A stretch of DNA of 23,792 bases from a virus: positions 1 through 23,792 of IMG/VR virus record IMGVR_UViG_3300023210_002204; one strand, 5' to 3'. Of the stretch, positions 7,785-15,282 are shown in pieces; the first letter of the stretch is position 1, and each line of letters starts with the position of its first letter. The notes beneath the pieces were generated by a model, which saw only the letters and a program-made list of their open reading frames with translations, had not been told where the DNA came from and did no database searches. The position numbers and the translations under genes are program-made.

Positions 7785-8636
7785 ATGAGACAAACAAAAA
7801 TATTTGTATTTGGAAATTTAGGTATGTTAGGCCGTTACGTTTACATATACCTTAAACAACGAGGTTATAATGTAGTTGGTGTTGGTAGAACTGACATTGA
7901 CGCATCTGACCTTTGTAGTGGAATTCTACATAAATATGTAGAACATAATATGCACGATGGTGACATCGTAATAAACTGTATGGGTATAATTAAACCTAGA
8001 GTAAATGAATGTTCTCCTGAAGAATTTATTAAAGTTAATTCATTATTCCCAAGAGAATTAGCTAATATCTGTGAACAATACGGTGTTAAGTTAATCCACC
8101 CAACAACGGACTGTGTTTATACGGGTTCTAAGGGTGATTACAATGAGAATGACCCTTATGATGTTTCAGATGTGTATGGTATGTCTAAAGCGTTAGGGGA
8201 ACCTTCTAACTGTACAGTGGTTAGGACATCGATTATTGGTGAAGAAGTTGGGCAAGGTCGTTCATTGGTTGAATGGGTTAAAGGTAATAAAGGTGGAAAT
8301 ACTAATGGGTACTTAAATCATTATTGGAACGGTGTAACTTGTTTACAGTTTGGTAAAATAGTAGAAACTATGATTGAGGGTGATTTGTTTTGGAAAGGTA
8401 TTAAGCACTTACATTCAGATAAATTAGATAAACAACAATTATCTGAATTAATTAACGATTCATTCAATTTAGGCATAACAATAACACCTGTGACGGTTGA
8501 CACATCGGTTGATAGGTCTATAACAACAATACACAACGATAACTTAGAGAAATTCAACATACCATCATTAAAAGTACAAATACAAGAGATGGTTGAGTTT
8601 CATGATACACTTTTCTCAATGGGGGTAGTAAATTAA
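7785..8636 (+). CDS. RmlD-like NDP-4-keto-6-deoxysugar reductase
   Basis: A 283-residue SDR of the RmlD type, which reduces the 4-keto group of NDP-4-keto-6-deoxyhexoses. The cofactor loop reads GNLGMLG (10-16), lacking one usual Gly. INCMGIIKPRVNEC (63-76) matches the family's N-x-A-A-x-T-x-V-D-x-x-E region only loosely. PTTDCVYTG (106-114) is the Ser/Thr strand and Y131-xxx-K135 (YGMSK) is the catalytic pair, followed by ALGE. It starts three bases after the RmlC-like gene, the usual RmlC-RmlD order. It closes the glycan island; the next gene has a different function. Confidence 0.8.
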   Translation: MRQTKIFVFGNLGMLGRYVYIYLKQRGYNVVGVGRTDIDASDLCSGILHKYVEHNMHDGDIVINCMGIIKPRVNECSPEEFIKVNSLFPRELANICEQYGVKLIHPTTDCVYTGSKGDYNENDPYDVSDVYGMSKALGEPSNCTVVRTSIIGEEVGQGRSLVEWVKGNKGGNTNGYLNHYWNGVTCLQFGKIVETMIEGDLFWKGIKHLHSDKLDKQQLSELINDSFNLGITITPVTVDTSVDRSITTIHNDNLEKFNIPSLKVQIQEMVEFHDTLFSMGVVN

Positions 8637-8639
8637 TAT

Positions 8640-9425
8640 ATGGCAAAAACAGGTAGAAGAAGAGGTAAACTCTCAGAAGAAGAAATAGAGGAAGTGAATA
8701 ACTTCGTTTATAGTAAAAACATAGAGGAAGATAAATATCTGAAGACTATGTCAATTAACACTAAGTGTAGAAACGAAAATCAAAAGAAATTAGTTAATTC
8801 TATTAAGGAGAACGAAATAACAATTGTTTCAGGATTACCTGGGACTGGTAAAACGTTTTTAGCTTGTGCTGAAGCGTTAAAATTAGTCAAAACAAGACCT
8901 AAGTATAAAAAAATTCTACTAGTTAAATCAGTAATCCAACTACCAGGTGAAGAGTTGGGTTTTCTACCTGGTGATATGAAGGAAAAATTAGAACCTTACA
9001 TGATTTCATTTATTGATAACTTTGAAAAAATTATTGGTGAGTCGTTAACTAAGAAGTTAAGAGATTTAGGTATCATTCAGATACAACCCTTGGCCTTCAT
9101 TAGAGGAAGAAGTATAGATAATACAGTAATCGTTGTTGATGAGGCACAAAACATCTCTAGAGACAATATGAGAACACTTATGACTAGAATTGGAGACAAC
9201 TCTAAGATGGTTATCCTTGGTGATGTTAGACAAAAAGATATTAAGAACAAAAATAACAGTTCACTAGAAACCATATTAGAAAAATTTAGAGATTATGCTG
9301 GTTTTGGGTGTGTAGAACTTAGGGACCCTAATGACGTAGTTAGAAACCCAATAATAAAGGTTATTGAATCTGTTTTTGAAAATATGGTTGAGAATGAATC
9401 CAACCAAAACAGTAAATCGTACTAA
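8640..9425 (+). CDS. phoH: PhoH-family ATPase
   Basis: A 261-residue P-loop ATPase. Walker A is GLPGTGKT (65-72) and Walker B with the following Gln is VIVVDEAQN (163-171). Between them lie the PhoH signatures ELGFLPGDMKEKL and AFIRGRSID; VILGDVRQKD is the sensor-like strand after Walker B. PhoH proteins are very common in marine and T4-like phages; bacterial relatives are linked to phosphate stress and RNA metabolism, but the phage role is not established. The start follows an A/T-rich leader with no Shine-Dalgarno. The N-terminal 40 residues are basic and rich in Glu and look like a flexible extension. Confidence 0.92.
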   Translation: MAKTGRRRGKLSEEEIEEVNNFVYSKNIEEDKYLKTMSINTKCRNENQKKLVNSIKENEITIVSGLPGTGKTFLACAEALKLVKTRPKYKKILLVKSVIQLPGEELGFLPGDMKEKLEPYMISFIDNFEKIIGESLTKKLRDLGIIQIQPLAFIRGRSIDNTVIVVDEAQNISRDNMRTLMTRIGDNSKMVILGDVRQKDIKNKNNSSLETILEKFRDYAGFGCVELRDPNDVVRNPIIKVIESVFENMVENESNQNSKSY

Positions 9426-9426
9426 T

Positions 9427-9579
9427 ATGTGGAATTATAGTATATCACAATGGGTCATATCTGACGGTCAAACAGAACCGCATGGTGTCGTACTACAAAT
9501 AGATAATGGTGACACACAATACTTGACAATAGAAGACTACACACTATTCTTAAAAAACAGAGAAAAAATTAAAAAATGA
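9427..9579 (+). CDS. Small hypothetical protein, 50 residues
   Basis: A short gene between the PhoH stop and the HAD-like gene. The ATG at 9427 (MWNYSISQW) was chosen over two upstream in-frame ATGs because those would overlap the PhoH end by up to 62 bases, while 9427 starts right after its stop. The last codons overlap the next ATG as ATGA, arguing that it is translated. It contains two Trp near the start, then LQIDNGDTQYLTIEDYTLFL, suggesting a small beta-hairpin plus helix. No family recognised. Confidence 0.6.
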   Translation: MWNYSISQWVISDGQTEPHGVVLQIDNGDTQYLTIEDYTLFLKNREKIKK

Positions 9580-10274
9580 AAATAGGGATATCGATTGATG
9601 GCGTTTTAAGGGACTTACTAGGCCAAATAGAAGAAACACATAAAAAATATTTCCCAACCGAAGAAGGTGAGGAACCCATCAGTGTTAAGGATTACCATTT
9701 AGAAAAATGGGTTACATTTCCTGACGAAGAAGTTAAGCAGGGTGAAATGGATTTTAACCCTGAGTTTAATGAGGATAATTTTTTAGAATCTGAAGAAGAC
9801 ACCGAATTAATTAAAGTAACAAAAAAAGTTACTCTAGACGAATTTCTATATGAAAGGTGTACGGTAGAGGTGTTTGGTTATGCTAGTGAAATTGTTAACT
9901 CAGCTGTTGAGTCGTTAAATAATTTAATTTTAGAAAACCCTAAACACAAATTCATATTAATGAGTAGGGAGGGGGGATTAGCGGTACCATCAACGTTATT
10001 TTTCTTATCTAAAACCAAGTCTATATGCCCAAACATTAAGTTTGTTACTGAATACTCCAAGGTTTGGGACCATGTAGACATTATGGTCACAGACCACCCA
10101 AAAATATTAAACACAAAACCTTTAGATAAATTAAGTATTATCATTGACAAAGAGTATAACAAAAAGATAACTCAATCAGGTCATAGATTAAAAACAATAA
10201 AAGAGGTTGATGAGAGACTTTTAGATAATTTTGAGGAGTCGTTAAAAGGTAATAATACTCATTGGGTTTTATAA
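9576..10274 (+). CDS. HAD-superfamily-like protein with altered catalytic site
   Basis: A 232-residue protein whose start, KIGISIDGVLRDL (2-13 region), resembles motif I of HAD phosphatases such as phage 5'(3')-deoxyribonucleotidases (D-x-D-G-V-L). Here the nucleophile position is Ser6 while the second Asp (D8) is kept. FILMSREGG (126-134) fits motif II with its Ser, and DIMVTDHP (158-165) with LSIIIDKEYN (176-185) fits the motif IV region. An acidic insert (about 48-80) separates motif I from the cap region. Loss of the nucleophile predicts a non-phosphatase or binding-only protein, unless chemistry has changed. Coupled to the gene before it by ATGA overlap. The fold call is motif-based and moderate. 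Confidence 0.5.
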   Translation: MKIGISIDGVLRDLLGQIEETHKKYFPTEEGEEPISVKDYHLEKWVTFPDEEVKQGEMDFNPEFNEDNFLESEEDTELIKVTKKVTLDEFLYERCTVEVFGYASEIVNSAVESLNNLILENPKHKFILMSREGGLAVPSTLFFLSKTKSICPNIKFVTEYSKVWDHVDIMVTDHPKILNTKPLDKLSIIIDKEYNKKITQSGHRLKTIKEVDERLLDNFEESLKGNNTHWVL

Positions 10275-10318
10275 TGAAAAACGGTTTACATATAGAAAAT
10301 TAACATTATTAATTAACC

Positions 10319-10672
10319 ATGGAATTATTTGATATAGCTGGTGAAGAATTTTACTTTGATTTAGATAGTATAGCAGATTTTGTTAGAATAAGTGAAGATG
10401 ACACAAGGGGTCTTGATGAAATTTTTACTAAAAAATCTGAAGAGGACGATTTAAATGAGGGTGATGAGATTATAAAGGAAGAATTAATACAAGGTCCGTT
10501 AATAGATATGACAAGGTGGGACTTAACAAAAGCTATGGTTGAGACCATACTTAGTGAAAATGGTGTTGTAGATGAACGCATGGGAATCACAAAACTAGGA
10601 GAACAACTATCAATACCGTTTAGACTCTCATTTAATACATTAGCAAAATATAAATTAATAAAAATAAGATAA
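10319..10672 (+). CDS. Acidic hypothetical protein, 117 residues
   Basis: I do not recognise a characterised family. The first half (1-60) is strongly acidic, with clusters such as GEEFYFDLDS, SEDD and SEEDDLNEGDE. The second half is more balanced, with helical stretches RWDLTKAMVETILSE (about 65-79) and IPFRLSFNTLAKYKL, which could be a compact helical domain. Small proteins opening with a Gly-Glu-x-Tyr-hairpin (here DIAGEEFYFDL) recur near regulatory genes of large phages in my general memory, but I cannot name a function. The gap before it (10275-10318) is AT-rich with no promoter I can identify. It precedes two glycosyltransferases and the sigma factor. Confidence 0.65.
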   Translation: MELFDIAGEEFYFDLDSIADFVRISEDDTRGLDEIFTKKSEEDDLNEGDEIIKEELIQGPLIDMTRWDLTKAMVETILSENGVVDERMGITKLGEQLSIPFRLSFNTLAKYKLIKIR

Positions 10673-10685
10673 ATAAATAAATAAT

Positions 10686-11789
10686 ATGGAAAACACACAA
10701 AATTTAAATCAACAAAAAGAAAACAAAGTTGATTTTAAAGACCTTCTAGAAACACAAATTAAAAATTTAGAAAACAAAAATTTTAAATTATATTTTTTTG
10801 TGATGGACACAAAGGGTAACCCTACCGCTGGTATGGCTAATATATATAAACACGTTAAAACACTTAGGGGCTTGGGGTATGACGCTAATATATTACATGA
10901 AAAAAATGAATACACAACAGTTAAAACGTGGTTAGGGACTGAATATTCAGAATTACCACACGTATCTATAGAGGACCAACAACTTAAAGTAAACTCAGAC
11001 GATATTGTTATCATACCAGAAATATTCGCTAACGTAATGGAACAAACAGCAAAATTACCATGTAAAAGAATTGTTATGTGTCAAGCTTATGATTATGTAT
11101 TGGAGATGTTGATGCCTGGTAAGAAATGGTTAGATTATGGTATAACAGATTGTATCACAACAACAGAAAAACAATCTACACATTTAAAAGAACTAATGGG
11201 TCCATCACTAAAAACAGAAATTGTACCCGTATCTATACCTAAGTTTTTTAAACCATCAGAAAAACCAAAAAAACCTATAATCGCTATTTTTACTAGAGAC
11301 CAAAGAGACACTGTTAAAATATTTAAAACATTTTATATTAAATACCCACACCTAAAGTGGTTCACATTTAGAGATATGAGAAATATGCCTACAGAAAAGT
11401 TTGCTGAAAACATGGCAGAATGTTGTATATCTGTTTGGGTTGACGAAATATCTGGTTTTGGTACATTCCCAGTTGAATCAATGAAGTGTGACGTACCAGT
11501 ATTAGGAAAAGTACCAAATATGGTACCTGAATGGATGGAAGACAAAAATGGTCTATGGACTCATGAAATTAATGTAATTCCAGATATTTTAGCTAATTAC
11601 ATACAAGCATGGTTAGAAGATGCAGCACCTGAAGAACTATATGAAAAAATGGGTGAAATGTCTAAAAAATATACTGAAGAAGAACAAAAAGAAAAAATAC
11701 AAGAAGTATATGGTAGAATAATTGATAATAGAGTTTTAGAGGTTAAGGCTAAATTAGAAAAATTAGAACCAGTAAATAACGAAAATTAA
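10686..11789 (+). CDS. GT-B glycosyltransferase (GT4-like)
   Basis: A 367-residue protein with a GT-B outline. The N-terminal domain begins after a charged Asn/Gln/Lys-rich leader of about 33 residues with YFFVMDTKG, then AGMANIYKHVKTLRGLGYD (48-66), the helix after the glycine-rich acceptor loop. The C-terminal domain starts near IIAIFTRDQRDTVKIF. The donor site reads SGFGTFPVESMKCDVPVLG (256-274), with E265 and the G-x-F/P-V pattern of GT4 enzymes, then NGLW. A helical Glu/Lys-rich tail (about 310-367) follows. It sits apart from the left-hand island, next to a GT2 enzyme, so the pair may act on another acceptor such as a virion protein or DNA base. That is speculation from position. Confidence 0.75.
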   Translation: MENTQNLNQQKENKVDFKDLLETQIKNLENKNFKLYFFVMDTKGNPTAGMANIYKHVKTLRGLGYDANILHEKNEYTTVKTWLGTEYSELPHVSIEDQQLKVNSDDIVIIPEIFANVMEQTAKLPCKRIVMCQAYDYVLEMLMPGKKWLDYGITDCITTTEKQSTHLKELMGPSLKTEIVPVSIPKFFKPSEKPKKPIIAIFTRDQRDTVKIFKTFYIKYPHLKWFTFRDMRNMPTEKFAENMAECCISVWVDEISGFGTFPVESMKCDVPVLGKVPNMVPEWMEDKNGLWTHEINVIPDILANYIQAWLEDAAPEELYEKMGEMSKKYTEEEQKEKIQEVYGRIIDNRVLEVKAKLEKLEPVNNEN

Positions 11790-11800
11790 AATAAACAAAA

Positions 11801-12610
11801 ATGGAAAAAATAACAGTAATCCTACCAATACATGAGTTAGGGGAAAAAGAGAAAGACTACTTTCTAAACGCAATTGAGAGTGTTTGTGACCAAAACATAG
11901 AAACAAAACCAAAGGTTTTAGTTGTGGCAAGTAACGAAAACTTAAAAAAAGAAATAGAATCTTTAGAGTATAAGGATGGTATAAAAGATAATATTGAAGT
12001 TGTTGTAAACAGTGGTGATTCAGATTTTTGTTCACAGGTAAACTTTGGTGTTGATACTGTCACTACTGAATGGTTTAGTATATTAGAAATGGATGATGAG
12101 TACTCTAAAATTTGGTTTAAAAAGGTTGAAGAGTATATGTCACACTATAACGATGTTGAGGTATTCTTACCGATAGTATTGGATGTGTCACCAGAGGGGA
12201 AATTCCTACATTTCACAAACGAACCAGTTTGGGCACCGGAATTTAGTGATAAACTAGGGTTTCTAGATAATGATTCATTACTAAACTTCCCAAACTTCCA
12301 AACATCGGGTGGTGTTTATAAGAAAGAATCGTTTAAGTCAGTAGGTGGTTTTAAAAGTAGTGTTAAATTACATTTTGTGTATGAGTTATTATTAAGGATG
12401 ACCTATTATGATAAAACCATAATGACGATACCAAAATTAGGTTATAAGAAAGTTAATATGAGAGAAGACTCTCTGTTTTTTAATTATTATAATGGTATAA
12501 AAAAGGTGGACCCACTTGAAGCAAAATGGTGGTTTAATACAGCAAAAAAAGAATGTTACTTTAAACAAGATAGAGGCATAACCTATGAATTAGAGGAACA
12601 AAACGTATAA
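11801..12610 (+). CDS. Family 2-like (GT-A) glycosyltransferase
   Basis: A 269-residue GT-A protein. It starts with the family's ITVILPIHE strand, has AIESVCDQN (24-32) matching the usual A-x-x-S-x-x-x-Q helix, and carries ILEMDDEYS (94-102), where D98-D99 stands in the place of the metal-binding D-x-D. SGGVYKKESFKSVGGF (about 168-183) matches the G-x-x-x-x-x-x-x-x-x-x-G-G-F acceptor-side patch, followed by a Tyr-Glu where many members have Glu-Asp. No membrane segment is visible, so it is likely cytoplasmic. It lies 12 bases after the GT-B gene and just before the sigma factor. Donor and acceptor unknown. Confidence 0.75.
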   Translation: MEKITVILPIHELGEKEKDYFLNAIESVCDQNIETKPKVLVVASNENLKKEIESLEYKDGIKDNIEVVVNSGDSDFCSQVNFGVDTVTTEWFSILEMDDEYSKIWFKKVEEYMSHYNDVEVFLPIVLDVSPEGKFLHFTNEPVWAPEFSDKLGFLDNDSLLNFPNFQTSGGVYKKESFKSVGGFKSSVKLHFVYELLLRMTYYDKTIMTIPKLGYKKVNMREDSLFFNYYNGIKKVDPLEAKWWFNTAKKECYFKQDRGITYELEEQNV

Positions 12611-12611
12611 C

Positions 12612-13394
12612 ATGTCAGAACAACCAAAGAAAAGGGGTAGAAAACCAACAAAAAAACCTTACTTTGGTCCAGAAGAAGAAGAAGCGGTAAAGAAATATCT
12701 TGAGCTTGGAGAATTAGTTGTAGACCCTAACACACAGGATGGGTATAGATGGACAGGTACGACAGAAGAAGACATACAAAGGAATAGATTATATAGTGGA
12801 AGTTTAAAAGCTCCACTAAATAAGATGGTAGAAAGTATTATTAGAAGATACAAACTCTACTCAAAGACGATGGAATATGAAGATTTACATGCAGACACAT
12901 TAGGGTTTCTGCATGTTAAATTTCATAAGTTTAAGCCAGCAAAAGGTAAAAAATCGTATTCATATTACGGAACTGTGGTTAAACATTATCTTTTAGGTAA
13001 ACTAATCAAAGAAGATAAAAAACTTAAACAGAATTTAAATTTCGATGACGTACTCCCAATGGTGGAAGAAAAGGATGATTTGATTTACACTATTGATGAA
13101 CAAAAATTAGATTTAAATTTACTAATTGGGAACATCGGTAAATCAATAAAAAAAGAGATGGAAACTAAGGTTCTAAATGAGAATGAGAGAAAAGTAGGTA
13201 GTGCTTTGGTCTCAATTCTTGGTGGGTGGGAAAATCTATTTGATGACGATAATGTCCCAGGTAAAAATAAATTTAATAAAAACCTAATACTATATTATAT
13301 GAGAGAAATGACCTCTTTAAACACTAAAGATATTAGAAACGCAATGAAAAGGTTTAAAGTAATTTATAATATATTAAAAGAAGAATCTTTTTAA
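12612..13394 (+). CDS. Late transcription sigma factor, T4 gp55-like
   Basis: A 260-residue protein whose central part (about 65-137) follows sigma region 2: LNKMVESIIRRYKLY, then EYEDLHADTLGFLHV, then F-x-P-A-x-G and SYYGTVVKHYLLGKLIKED. This is the order core-binding helix, D-L-x-x-x-x-x-G, F-x-P-x-x-G, then DNA-melting helix. T4 gp55 has the same arrangement and directs host polymerase to late promoters together with the sliding clamp. The N-terminus has an AT-hook-like KKRGRKPTKK. The C-terminal part (about 195-260) has a helix-turn-helix-like stretch, MTSLNTKDIRNAMKRF. It stands immediately before the structural block and its GATATTTAT element. No gp55-type clamp-binding C-terminal tail (LDFLY) is seen; the end is NILKEESF. 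Confidence 0.8.
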   Translation: MSEQPKKRGRKPTKKPYFGPEEEEAVKKYLELGELVVDPNTQDGYRWTGTTEEDIQRNRLYSGSLKAPLNKMVESIIRRYKLYSKTMEYEDLHADTLGFLHVKFHKFKPAKGKKSYSYYGTVVKHYLLGKLIKEDKKLKQNLNFDDVLPMVEEKDDLIYTIDEQKLDLNLLIGNIGKSIKKEMETKVLNENERKVGSALVSILGGWENLFDDDNVPGKNKFNKNLILYYMREMTSLNTKDIRNAMKRFKVIYNILKEESF

Positions 13395-13408
13395 AATTAC
13401 CCATAATA

Positions 13409-13417
13409 GATATTTAT
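13409..13417 (+). promoter_or_regulatory. Candidate late promoter element GATATTTAT
   Basis: GATATTTAT followed by AATAAAAAAGACC, ending 13 bases before the ATG at 13431. Located in the short gap between the sigma gene and the structural block. The same 9-mer, in the sense direction, precedes 17124 and the minus-strand genes starting at 20435 and 23359. It reads as a -10-like element of a phage-specific promoter class; on the opposite strand it contains TATAAATA, the T4 late consensus. No separate -35 element is obvious, as in T4 late promoters. Confidence 0.55.
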
Positions 13418-13430
13418 AATAAAAAAGACC

Positions 13431-13784
13431 ATGGCTAGACCTAAGAAGAAAGAAGTAAAATTGAGTACAGATAGTTTTTTGGGCATGGCTCAAGAGGCTT
13501 ACAATGAACTAGTCCAACAGAGAAGTACCGCCATAAGTCAAATCAACGAAAACAAAAAAAGGGTTGATATCGATGATATGCACGATTTAGTAAACCTAAA
13601 TAAAGCTAACACAGATTTATTAAAATTAGTAGATAGTACCATAGATAAAAAATTATCCTTAGTTAAGTTAATGAGTACTTTGGTTTTTAAAGGTGACAAC
13701 ATTAAAGATATGGGTAATGATAGTTTGAACCCAGAAGATATGGAATTACTGAGAGGGTTATTTGATAAAAAAGAGGATAAATAA
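13431..13784 (+). CDS. Small hypothetical protein at head of structural block
   Basis: A 117-residue, mostly helical protein with a basic start (ARPKKKEVK) and charged helices, for example QEAYNELVQQRSTAISQI and HDLVNLNKANTDLLKLVD. A short acidic-hydrophobic end, NPEDMELLRGLFDKKEDK, follows. I do not recognise a family. Its stop overlaps the next start as TAATG, so it is coupled to the 495-residue probable virion protein. The position, first behind the candidate late promoter, suggests a virion or assembly role, or a small accessory factor, but sequence does not decide this. Confidence 0.7.
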   Translation: MARPKKKEVKLSTDSFLGMAQEAYNELVQQRSTAISQINENKKRVDIDDMHDLVNLNKANTDLLKLVDSTIDKKLSLVKLMSTLVFKGDNIKDMGNDSLNPEDMELLRGLFDKKEDK

Positions 13785-15271
13785 TGGGGTTTATTGAGGA
13801 TAAACATAGTATTGTACAGCAAGTTTCATTGTTTGAGGTTTTGGGTGACTTACCTGAAAATAAAATTGTGTCAAATATAGAATCTGTTAAATCTAAGTCA
13901 TTTAATTTAATACCATATCTGTTGGATTTACTAAGTACTACGTGTAAAGACAAGAAAGCTGTCCCAAACCTAAAAGATAGGGTCAAATGTGACTTAATCA
14001 GAATACTTATTGAAATTTTAGTTGAGTTCTTCCCCATTTTAATGAGGACATTAAAGGAGGGTATCATAAAGGGTATAAAAGCGGGGTTATTATGTCCAGC
14101 AGATTTTAAAATACCTAGCCCAACACCAATGGTGGAACTTAAACCAAGTGAGTTTGATTTAAGTAAATTGACAACATTAGATGTTAATAGTTTCCCTTCT
14201 AGTCTTTTTTTTGGTGACCCAGATAAAGATTTAAATGTTTTCTTAGCTGACTTAATACAGGGTGGTGTCGGTGGTAGTGGTACTTGGAAAAATATTTTGG
14301 ACTTCGAAGTGATAGATTATGTGTTACCTAGTGCTGTAACAACCACAGGGTTAAGGGTTAACATAAGTAATGGGTATATAGGAAAGGAGTATGATATTTT
14401 TCTTAAAGATTTTATAAATAGTATTGAACTTTTTAATTTCGATAATTTCATACCAAACCTAATGGAACAATTTAATGGTGCGATATCTAGTGTGATGGAT
14501 AAATCCCTAGGTACTATTGATATTAATTCAACGACAGATAAAGAAAAAGTGGATTCCTTAGTTGAAAAAATATTAAGTAGTGACCCATGTGACCAAAACT
14601 TCCTTGTTGACGATAGTTTTTTTGAATTTAGTTCTGACGAATTATTAGAAATTGAAAAGAAAGCTCAAAGTAGATTGTCTGGGGTTAAAATTATTGACTA
14701 CAGTTGTCAACCAACAGTGGTTAGCTCTAATGGTATATTAAGACAGAAAGTAATTAATAATGTTAAAAATTCTATAAAGGAAAACCCTAACTCAGCAAAT
14801 TTAGTAACAAAACAATACGCTGAGTCTGTGTTAGATGGTATAACTAAACAGGTGTCTGCGGATGATGATGATAATGAAAACATAAAAAAATCTTTAAGTT
14901 TTGAGTTGGCTTTAGCTTTACCTAAATTAAGTGCTAGCATAATCTTTACACCAAAGATAATGGTACTTTTTCAAATATCTAAAAAATTGGTGACAAACAC
15001 TGTCGATAGTTTTAAGAATAATTTTGATTTTGCTAAAGCTAATAGTGTATTTTTTGAATACGTGGTTAGAGAAGCTGGTGCGGCTTTATTAGAGATAATA
15101 TTTGACGCAATAAAAGAAGAGATATTAAAGGTTGTTATAGAATTAATAACTTCCCTAGTAAAAGAAGCGATTAATAAAAAATTAAATCAGTTAAGAAGTT
15201 TAACTGGTGGTTATAACATAAAATCTGGTTTATCAGCAGTAAAGGTACCAGATATTTCAGAATTTTTATAA
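13784..15271 (+). CDS. Probable virion/baseplate-region protein, 495 residues
   Basis: No named family recognised. The protein opens with a mixed region, then a strongly hydrophobic helical stretch around 69-104 (includes LIRILIEILVEFFPILM), a Pro-rich turn (PSPTPMVELKP) and a Gly-rich loop (GGVGGSG). A long helical C-terminal region (about 370-470) has hydrophobic faces, such as AGAALLEIIFDAIKEEILKV. These could form oligomer contacts or insert into a membrane; they are interrupted by charges, so classic transmembrane helices are doubtful. It is translationally coupled to the small gene before it and stands two genes ahead of the gp5-like baseplate protein, so a tail or baseplate role is the best inference. 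Confidence 0.7.
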   Translation: MGFIEDKHSIVQQVSLFEVLGDLPENKIVSNIESVKSKSFNLIPYLLDLLSTTCKDKKAVPNLKDRVKCDLIRILIEILVEFFPILMRTLKEGIIKGIKAGLLCPADFKIPSPTPMVELKPSEFDLSKLTTLDVNSFPSSLFFGDPDKDLNVFLADLIQGGVGGSGTWKNILDFEVIDYVLPSAVTTTGLRVNISNGYIGKEYDIFLKDFINSIELFNFDNFIPNLMEQFNGAISSVMDKSLGTIDINSTTDKEKVDSLVEKILSSDPCDQNFLVDDSFFEFSSDELLEIEKKAQSRLSGVKIIDYSCQPTVVSSNGILRQKVINNVKNSIKENPNSANLVTKQYAESVLDGITKQVSADDDDNENIKKSLSFELALALPKLSASIIFTPKIMVLFQISKKLVTNTVDSFKNNFDFAKANSVFFEYVVREAGAALLEIIFDAIKEEILKVVIELITSLVKEAINKKLNQLRSLTGGYNIKSGLSAVKVPDISEFL

Positions 15272-15282
15272 AAAAGGAAAAA

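Noticed and set aside
8731-8739. Minus-strand GATATTTAT inside phoH
   Set aside because: It is within coding sequence (EDKYLK), faces against the gene and has no minus-strand gene behind it; taken as the expected chance copy.
9364-9426. Upstream ATGs for the 50-residue gene
   Set aside because: They lie inside the end of phoH; the ATG at 9427 follows its stop directly.
10671-10684. Short AAATAAATAAATAA-type tandem repeat
   Set aside because: Simple AT-rich spacer in front of a start codon; too short and low in complexity to call a functional repeat.
13702-14067. 121-residue minus-strand open frame
   Set aside because: Lies opposite two convincing plus-strand genes, has no start signal or recognisable domain and reads like an antisense shadow.
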